Shown piece after piece: positions 56,618-64,000 of a stretch of DNA of 64,000 nt; the stretch's first letter is position 1, and the number at the start of each line of letters is the position of its first letter. Origin of the DNA: Codonopsis lanceolata (Eukaryota > Streptophyta > Magnoliopsida > Asterales > Campanulaceae). The notes beneath the pieces are model-generated. The model saw only the letters and a program-made list of their open reading frames with translations. It was not told the origin of the DNA and searched no databases. The stretch is taken from positions 1,984,001-2,048,000 of the forward strand of contig CM028377.1 of assembly GCA_013146195.2 (NCBI GenBank), written 5' to 3'. The position numbers were made by a program, and so were the translations under genes.

Positions 56618-58612
56618 CTATATCTTGCCTATACCCCCCTTTGTTGTTCCCGAAGCAATTCCTTTTCTTGCGACCTTAGCCGGCGGTCTATCGATTACTG
56701 CGGCGTCTCCAGGCCCATATACTCCCGAGGCGCGAGAAGAAGCCCTAGACTCGTCAGCATGAGAGCCACCATATGTGTCTCCCTCTTCATCGTCGGCATC
56801 TCCGTTCTCCTGGGCAGCTGTATTGCTCGGACCCGCTCCATCATTTCTTAAACCAGCACCCCATACAGGTGGGGGAGGAGGAACATCTATCTCTTGTTCC
56901 CATGGGTTGTCTGTCACGCTTGCCAAGCTTCGGCCCGCGGGGTTCGTGACCACCGGTTCTCGAGCCGTACCCAACCGGTTTGAGGAGGAGGAGGCAGTAG
57001 CTTCTTGTTCCCATGGGTTATCTTTGTGACCAACATCGCTCAATCTGCGGGATGTATTCTTTGGGACCAGCGATATCGGTCGAGGGCCGTCCGAGTATTA
57101 AGGCCATATACCCGTCTAAATTCTACCTCCAGGGCCCGAGGAACAACTAACCCTGAGCTATCAATCTCCTCGCCTACTTCCATTAGGCGAACATGCACTC
57201 CGTTAGTTATATGGCGACCCAGCAAATGTCTCAGCCCATGTCGGATGGTGCGAGATGGCCCCTCAGCAGCTACCATGTTCCATGCTAAATACCCAAGGGA
57301 TAGAAGCATATAATCAGAATATGGATATGCTACCTCGGTCTTCGAGAATCTACGAGCCACATGCCTGAATAGTGGAACCCAAGCGATCGTCGAGTAAGCT
57401 CCCTTCCCATGTATATAGGGCGGGAGGTGTCAGGGATCACTTGCTCTCTTCCAAATTGCCGAAAAATCCGGTCAGTGGTTGGTAAAAAGAAGTCCGATGA
57501 AGGCCCAACATGACTACTTGGCGTACTCATCGGAGTGGCGAAGAAAAAGCCGGATCTCCCGGTGGCGAATGACCAGATTATGTCCATCGAGCCCGGCGAT
57601 AGAAGTGATCGGCCAGTCAATCTCGGAATAATTGTGCGGGGAAAATGCCGCGCATACCATAAAATGATGGATTCATAAGGAGCTCCATGCGTACGGGAGC
57701 TTGAACCCGAGAGGAAATGCTCTTCTAGCCACATATGGAACGAGAATGGGGCTAGGTAGGAAACAATTCATCTACGATGGCAGCGATCGGGCCCGAGGTC
57801 TTCGCCAAAATCACTGGAACAATGTTCGTGGCGATCTCGAGCACGTAATGCCAGTCCACGACCCGCACATCAAATACAAATCGGGTAGACCAACTATCAA
57901 ATATCTCCATACCAAAGCAAAGAAAAGCGTTGTTAATCTCGCCGGTGATAGTCCACATCATCTTCCACGTATTTAGTGAAGACTCGGGAAGAACCATCAA
58001 ATTAAAAGTTTCCCCATTAAAGAATCACGGGTAAGCTGCGGGTAGAATTAAAAGCTCCGGATAGCCATATATGGGCCTTATACGTAGGCGGGAAATCGGC
58101 AGTAGGTGCCACCCGACATCGCGAGAACTCCTCAAAATTAGGACACATCTCGTTCATGCCAAAATTAAATAAGTGATCCTCGGGAGACCAAAACACAGCG
58201 GCTCCCTCAACATGTCCCAATTAATAATGACATTCCGCCGGAGACGGAAGGCACTGAACACGAAAAGATGTTCAAACCAATCCCTCTCGTCGGATCGCAA
58301 GGAAAGAATCCAAAAATCCGAGGCGTTCTCGTAAATCTCAATTTCAAAGCCGTAGGAATACGGGCGACCATTTATAAAAAGAGATGAGAGAAATTTTATG
58401 CGGCTTAGAAGAGCAATGGCGAGGACGGAAGGCTGGTGAGTTTCTAAAGGAAGGAGCGAAGTGAATTGGTGAAGAACCAAGCGATTTCCGTCATAATTTA
58501 TACCGAGAATTGATTGAGAAAAGCGGACAATTCGGTGCAGTGCGTGAATAGTGAAGAAAATAGTGGCGGAGAAACTATGGCGCCACCAAAAGGGCTTCTT
58601 GGTGCGCGCCAT
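56618..58612 (-). pseudogene. Antisense ORF of the Tat element, DUF7745-like, frameshifted
   Basis: On the minus strand, frames at 58612-58154, 58220-58017, 58000-57752, 57734-57330, 57360-57040 and 57043-56618 tile one protein-like stretch in order. Telling pieces are INWDMLREPLCF followed by FNFGMNEMCPNFEEF, then PVILAKTSGPI, then MWLEEHFL and finally an acidic, Pro/Ser-rich tail. The spacing of a W-start region, an EMCP--EEF motif, a PxILA motif and WL-EHF is what I recall of the plant DUF7745 family, often linked to retrotransposons. It lies antisense and 3' of a Tat pol, where extra ORFs are known. No function is known. The domain name is from memory, without a search. Confidence 0.5.
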
Positions 58613-59080
58613 AGGTCCCTATTGGCGCACCAAATCTCTTGTCTTTGTGAAATTTACTGGTATCGGTTTGGTGATCGACACTCCATTGTTCTGCGTCGAT
58701 CGCGAAAAAAAAAGAAAGCTATGAAAGGTGGCTACGAGCACGGGCTCAATAGCCACAAGGCACCAAAATAGGATAAGAATGCGGCCATTTTCCGTTCAAT
58801 ATCACTGAAAAGCCGCTCGATTCAAAGGTGTATTCTTCATAAACCCCTTTCTTTAAAGTCTGACGTGCCATTACCTTTTAGATGTGCGGTATAGCTTTAT
58901 TTTACGTGTGAACTTATTTTTGCATGTAATATATTGCATCATATACATTATATTGCATTATACCATAATGTTTGTCAGGTTTCCCTTATATAATAAAATA
59001 TATATATATATATATACAAAGGGAGAAAGATACTAATATTCGCGAGAATCCAGAAGCTAATGTGCTCGGGACGGGCTTTG
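58613..59080. other. Spacer between the two antisense ORFs, with a TA microsatellite
   Basis: This is AT-rich DNA with a (TA)n run at about 58998-59018. I see no gene. The plus-strand frame at 58514-58771 is antisense to coding sequence and A-rich, and is not credible. The region could hold an intron, or the promoter of the 56618-58612 ORF. Confidence 0.4.
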
Positions 59081-60944
59081 TTAAGACCACCACCCATGAC
59101 CACAGGACCCGTTGTGCCACCGGTCGAATCCCCGACCTGCGCCCGGCACGGCTCGACCCAATATCATCATCATCATCATCATCATCGTCGTCATCTCGGC
59201 GTGCGGGCAATGTTGTCTTTGCTCCCCGCAAGAAAATTCATCGGCCAATTTACGATACGGACTTGCGTCTTGAAAAAAGCCCAGCGGTTTCTTATAAGTG
59301 GACACGTTCACCTACAAAAAGAAATAAAAAAAAAAAGAAATGTGTTAGTCTCAAAAAGAAAAAAATAATGAATAAAAGAAAATGAAAAAAAAAGTGTACA
59401 TGTATAAAAAAAATGTAAAAAAAAATATAGAAGAGAGACAATAAAGGTGGATGTGTCTACCGAACGAGCCTGCTCCAGGACACGATGCTCCTCCGGAATC
59501 TCGACATCAGGAAGAACCTGCTCTACCAAGCCACCACCCCACTCATACTGGAAAGTAGAGAAGACATTAACGGGCTCGTTAAACATTAGGTTCTCGTCGA
59601 GAAGATGAAGTAAACGACCACGGCTTTGGCGAAGCATCGAGAATGCCGCTGGGCGCGGCGAGAAGAGGGGGATGCAGCACTAATCTCAGGAAATCCTCAT
59701 ACGCCATCACTGGATAATCTGTCATTGGCATGAGGTATTTCATCAAGTACTGATACCTGTTGGGCAGTCGGTCGGGCTCTATCACCCAGAAAGGAGGCCG
59801 AGGAGGCACCACTGGCTACTTGAAAAGACTGATGCTGACGGTTCACCCGCTCGCCCATATATAAAGAATCCACCATGATGGAAACCATCAATATCCGGCA
59901 GCGGCTGAGCACCAAAGTAACAGAATAATGACCCTCCAGGCCCTCCCAAGGAAGGAAGTGCACCGTACCAGGACTCGAGCTAATAATCCGCTCCAGCACT
60001 CTTTCCCTCTCACTACAACCATTGTCCTCGGCCGGATCCACCCTGTTATTATCAACATCTTTGGGGCAGTGCGGAGGTGGTAAACTTCGACGAATGAGAC
60101 GACCGGCGAAAATGTGAAAAATGAGAAGGCCGGACACTGCAAAAAAAAAATATAATAAAAATATATGTTATAAAATAATAATAAAAAAAAAAGAGCAAAA
60201 AGAAAAAATATATGTCTTGAAAAAAGAAACTAATACATAGAAAAAAAAAAGGAAAGAAAGAGAAAAGCAGGAAAATGAATGTACCTCCCATGCCGAGGCA
60301 AACCCATTCAGAGTCGGCGAGTCATTCCAGCTGGCCCTATCCATAGAAGCATCTGATTCGGCCAAGCACACTGTCCCCGATCATATGAAGGGATCCGATC
60401 AAAATCCGTCGGACAAGCCGGGGACGAAACTCTCAAGGTGGCAGAGGAGTTAGCAAGAGCGTGTGCCAAGAAAGAAAAATAAAACGCTCTTGCCACTCGA
60501 GTCACGGCAACATCATCAGTAGGCACCCGCCGGCATTACTAGAATCCAATTCGAATGCTTTGCCGATAAAAATCTCATCCGTCGATTTGAACTGGCTCAA
60601 AACCCGGGAGGTCCACCACCTCCTCCCTACGATGACGGAGAGTGAAATCAGGAGCCAGGGTCTCCCCTATGCTGGTAGGAATGCCTGTGATCGCGGCAAA
60701 GTCGCACGGGGTCATGGTCGCCTCCCCCCAGCTAAAGTGGAAAGTATGGGTGGTGTCCCACCAGAAGTCCCTGAGCACATAAAAAATGGGCAGATAGTTG
60801 GTGAAGTGGGTAAAGGAATGCATGAAGATACAGAAGCCAGACCCCTCCACCAACAGCTGTGCCGCCTCGGACAACATGGCATAGATCTCGGCTACGATGA
60901 AGCATGATGCCCGCGCCCTCTGGAATTCCCTGCGAATCTAAAAA
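59081..60944 (-). pseudogene. Antisense plant mobile domain (PMD) gene with introns, in the Tat element
   Basis: On the minus strand the first visible exon starts at 60944 after a poly-T tract and AG. It encodes WWDTTHTFHFSWGEATMTPCDFAAITG (given here in part), a strong match to the plant mobile domain pattern HTFHLPxGExTITLxDVAxLxGLP. Later come ARAFYFSFLAHAL, FDRIPSYDRG and MDRASWNDSPTLNGFASAWE, also PMD-like. Introns are supported at 60284-60137 (exon GGGAG, intron GTACATT...TTTTTTGCAG) and 59460-59313 (GTAGACA...CTTTTTGTAG). The last visible exon runs from 59312 to about 59081, with a (CAT)n run. Frames shift inside the first exon. PMD genes are known as captured or mobile genes in plants and as extra ORFs of gypsy elements. 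Role unknown. Confidence 0.7.
59163..59188 (+). repeat. ATC trinucleotide microsatellite
   Basis: About eight ATC units (atcatcatc...) followed by gtcgtcatc lie in the last visible PMD exon. On the minus strand the run would encode Asp, Met or His repeats depending on frame. It is a likely site of length variation. Confidence 0.75.
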
Positions 60945-61750
60945 AAAAAAAAGGAGAAAAGGTAAGTCCCCTATCCTTATTTTATTCTCTGTACAGTCTT
61001 TTAAATAAATAAAAATAAATAAATGATGAACACGTTGCATGCATTATACTTCATAAATTTTAAATTGTAGCATGCTTTAAAAAAAACAAAAACCTTGTTC
61101 ATAAAAATAAAAAAATAATAAAAAATGTATATAAAAAATTCTTTAAGTTAACACATATCATTTTCATACATAAATTTACATGTGAATAAACATTTATTAA
61201 ACATCATTCTTTTACGTAGAATAAAAAAGGAGAGTCTATATGCTGTACATACATAATATATTCTTTTGCATCCTTACAAACATATATAATTAAAAAAAAA
61301 CATAAATTTGTAAAATTTTATGTATAATTTGTTTTGCATTATAATAGTTAATTTTGCATCTTAAACATCATAAAAGTGCATGTTAGACTGCATTTACCAT
61401 GTGTATAATAAAGTGTGAAAATATTCATGCATCATCCTATAGTTGTTCTGCATCGCATCTGCATCAAATAGAATAATTCATGCATTCATTATATGCATTT
61501 TATTGTCCAATAAGCTGACATAGGGGTACGCTAAAAAGAGATAAAGTGCAACCAATCATCAAAATAAATATTTTTGTGGCATTTACTATGTCCCTGCAGT
61601 AGTTGCATGCTTGAAAAATGAATCTAAGGGCATGAAATATATCTTTTTTGTCCCATTTTTATCCGAAATTATGTCCGAAAATGCGTTTCGGAAAAATTTA
61701 AATTTTATTCCGAAAAGTCCGTTTCGGAAATTTAAATTTAAATTTCGGAT
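60945..61750. other. AT-rich spacer, probably Tat 3' region
   Basis: Mostly A and T with no credible coding frame; upstream exons of the PMD gene may lie here but none could be recognised. At 61662-61750 there are four tccgaaa/tttcgga arms that can pair, with aaatttaaattt blocks between them, just before the LINE fragment. Confidence 0.5.
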
Positions 61751-62050
61751 TGGTTAGCCCATGCAGCTCACAGTTATGGTTCCAGGGAGTTCAGTTTGGT
61801 TTCTCATCTGCCGTCGGAGGTTCGCCGGGCGCTTCAACATGATGCGCTAGGTTTATTAAGTTTTCATAATATGTGATTTGTTTTTTTTGTCCTATCTTTT
61901 GATAGCTTTTGTGTTTGTATTTCTGTTTCGAGGTAAGGCCCCTCTGTCCCCCCATCTTTGGGTTAGGATGGTTGTCCCCCTCATGTTTGTTTTTTTTTCT
62001 CTCTCTTAGTTAATATATTCACGCAGGTTCCACCCTGCTTTCCAAAAAAA
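61751..62050 (+). mobile_element. Short 5'-truncated LINE, 3' end only
   Basis: It starts in the last codons of the RNase H/C-terminal part: a plus frame (about 61790-61878) reads SLVSHLPSEVRRALQHDALG and ends SFHNM stop. The 3' UTR shares blocks with the LINE at 15714 (ttcgaggtaaggc, gttgtccccctca, and cacgcaggttccaccctgc like ctgcagggtgccgcccctg). It ends in a short impure A tract (62043-62050 and beyond). The left flank is Tat-like spacer and the right flank is copia pol. Confidence 0.75.
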
Positions 62051-62079
62051 CTAAAAGAAAAAAAGAAAAAAGAAAGAGC

Positions 62080-63862
62080 AACCCCATGTTATTGATGATG
62101 TGCCAACCGAAAGTGTGGAAATTGATCATGAGAATGTTGAAATTGAACACAATGAAGATAATGAAAATGTAGGGGATGAGCACCTCCCGAAAATAGAAAC
62201 TCTAGATGACTACCAACTTGCTAGGGACCGACCTAGACGGGAAGTTAGGATACCACCTAGACTTAATGATTTTCATATGACATCTTTTGTGTTTAGTGTG
62301 TTTGATTCTCTTGACAATTGTGATGAACCTAAATCTTACCATGATGCTTTAAAGTCTCCTCATTCTGCTAAATGGTTAAATGCTATGAAAGATGAAATGA
62401 ACTCGTTGCATGTTAACCAAACATGGACCTTGGTCCCTAAACCTAAAACATGTTCTCTTGTTGCCTGCAAATGATTGTTTAAGGTTAAGACTGAGAATGA
62501 GAGTGTTAGATTTAAAGCACGGTTGGTTGCTAAAGGATTTACTCAAAGGAGGATAGATTACAAAGAAATTTTTGCTCGGTTGTCAAATTTACTACGGTAA
62601 GTCATGCTTGCTTTAGTTGCTCGGTTTAATGGGGAATTAAAACAAATGGATGTGAAACGAAAACGCGTTTTACATGGTGACTTGGATGAAAAAATTTCAT
62701 GAGACAACCGAAGGTTTTGTTGATAAGAGAAATCGACTATGTGTGTTTATTGAAAAAATCTTTGTATGGCTTGAAACAATCTCCTAGGATATGGAACAAG
62801 AAGTTCGATATGTGTATGTTGTCTTTAAAATTCACTCGCAGGTCTTATGATCATTGCTTGTATTTTAAAGCCAACTCTTCTCCTCATGTGTTCCTATTGA
62901 TTTATGTTGATGATATGCTAATTATCAGTCCTTGTATTAAATCAATTGAAGATGTGCAAAATTGTCTTAGTGCGAATTTTGACATGAAAGATCTAGGAGA
63001 TGCTAAAAAGATTTTGGGAATGAACATTGTTAGGGATAGAAAGAATTCCACTATTTCTCTTAATCAAATTTCTTATGTGCAAAAGATTTTGAGTAAATTT
63101 AGGATGGAGGATGCTAAACCAGTAGATGTGCCTCTAGGAGGACATTTCATCCTTAGTAAAAATCGAGGCCCCCAAACCGATTTTGATAAAAGCAAATGGA
63201 GAAAGTGCCTTATTCTAATGCGATTGGTTCCATTATATATCTTATGGTTAGCACTAGACCTGATATAGCCTATGCTATTAGTTGCTTGAGTAGATACATG
63301 TCTAACCCTGGTATGCCTCATTGGGAAGCGGTTAAATGGCTTCTTAAATATCTTGGTTATTCTGTGAATTATGGCTTGAAATTCTCCAAATGGAATGAAG
63401 GTGTTATATTGAAGGGTTATGTGGATTCTAACTATGCTAATGATAGAGATAGTAGGAAGTCTACTACTTCTTATGTGTTCACTTTGTGTGGCTCATGTGT
63501 TAGTTGGAAATCTCAATTACAACCCATTGTTGCATTGTCTACTACCGAGTTTGAGTTTGTTGCTATAAGAAGCTTTTAAAGAAGCGACTTGGTTGAAAGG
63601 ATTGATAAGCGAAATTGGTTTTCTAAAGGAAAAGTTGTGGTTTATTCGACAATCGAGAATTCAACTTTGCAAAAACCGTTTTTCATGATAGAGCGAAACA
63701 TATCTATGTTCGTTTTCATTATTGAGATTTAATTGAAAAGGGTTTTATTTTATTAGAAAAAATTCCATCTCAGTATAATCCTGCGGATATGAATACGAAA
63801 TGCTTACCTATGTTAAAATTTCAAACGTGCTTGAAAATTTTTAATTTTGATACCGGTGGTTG
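62080..63862 (+). pseudogene. Degraded Ty1/copia RT and RNase H
   Basis: The frame 62100-62474 has KSYHDALKSPHSAKWLNAMKDEM and NQTWTLVPKP, the start of copia RT. After several breaks RT continues with KSLYGLKQSPRIWNKKF and YVDDMLI (about 62905-62925) and MKDLGDAKKILGM. From 63196 comes RNase H sequence: STRPDIAYAISCLSRYMSNPG and YVDSNYANDRDSRKSTTSYV. Broken frames continue to the end of RNase H near 63862 (IPSQYNPADMNTK, about 63762). It is distinct from the copia array at 20765-40014. Gag, protease and integrase are absent: the left end is at the LINE tail. Confidence 0.85.
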
Positions 63863-64000
63863 AATGGATGCTTCGTGTCCCTGTTTCCCTACTTTGTGTT
63901 TGGAAAGTGATTCATGTCCCTTCTACAATTTTTCTTTGTGAAAATCTGTCTCCCGTTCTTGGTTCCTTCTTTGTGTTGGATCAAGTTCGGGATAGGCTAT
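63863..64000. other. Sequence after the copia RNase H, nothing recognised
   Basis: Pyrimidine-rich DNA with ccctgtttccctactttgtg and similar stretches repeated (tttgtgtttgg, tttgtgttgg). It could be copia 3' UTR. No LTR start is visible before the window ends. Confidence 0.4.

Noticed and set aside
59060..59385. Plus-strand frames rich in Ser, His and Lys near the ATC microsatellite
   Set aside because: They reflect the microsatellite and A-rich intron, opposite to the PMD exon.
1..64000. Host genes, tRNA, rRNA or bacterial-type operon features
   Set aside because: I looked on both strands and found none I could support; all convincing protein similarity is to transposable elements or genes carried by them.

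Overview
This is plant nuclear DNA, almost certainly from a flowering plant. It holds no recognisable host gene, ribosomal RNA or tRNA. Nearly every part can be assigned to nested, broken retrotransposons: Ty3/gypsy elements of Athila, Tat and chromovirus (Tekay-like) type, at least four Ty1/copia copies of one family, a Sirevirus-like copia, another copia fragment, and two L1-type LINE fragments. The species cannot be read from the sequence. Two 100-base N runs (7400-7499 and 52752-52851) are assembly gaps, and both fall inside or beside LTR sequence.

Layout. 1-6171 is a decayed Athila element on the minus strand (end of one LTR, long 3' region, accessory ORF, RNase H/integrase remnants). 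6172-7399 is part of a minus-strand chromovirus-type LTR running into the first gap. 7501-11234 is the 3' end of a plus-strand chromovirus: a chromodomain tail, then a 3.5-kb LTR. 11235-19127 is a minus-strand Sirevirus-like copia with a downstream accessory ORF that looks spliced; a 5'-truncated LINE (15714-18374) interrupts it. 19128-20212 is LTR-like DNA. 20213-40014 is a head-to-tail copia array in which neighbouring units share LTRs (LTR starts 20765, 28389 and 34121). Two of those LTRs carry solo LTRs of other families (21047-22852, TSD taagc; 35012-39322, TSD acaca/actca). 40015-52751 is a nearly full-length minus-strand Athila with both LTRs, tRNA-Asp-type PBS, gag, protease, RT, RNase H, integrase and 3' accessory ORF, inserted in the gag of the last copia unit. 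52852-53508 is another Athila LTR piece. 53509-60944 is a plus-strand Tat-type pol followed by antisense ORFs, one an intron-containing plant mobile domain gene and one resembling DUF7745. 61751-62050 is a second LINE tail and 62080-63862 a degraded copia pol.

How the parts relate. No pol gene here is an intact reading frame, although B and Athila keep many catalytic residues. Many breaks in paired copies lie at CAG or CTG triplets that lose or change a base, so part of the decay may be sequencing error. The most interesting recurring theme is that three element lineages carry an extra ORF which seems to have its own expression signals. The Athila ORF has a TATA box next to an 18-bp palindrome that also lies upstream of the LTR TATA box. 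The Sirevirus-like ORF has a TATA box, a CT-rich leader and a start codon at a splice junction. The Tat ORFs are antisense, and one has introns.
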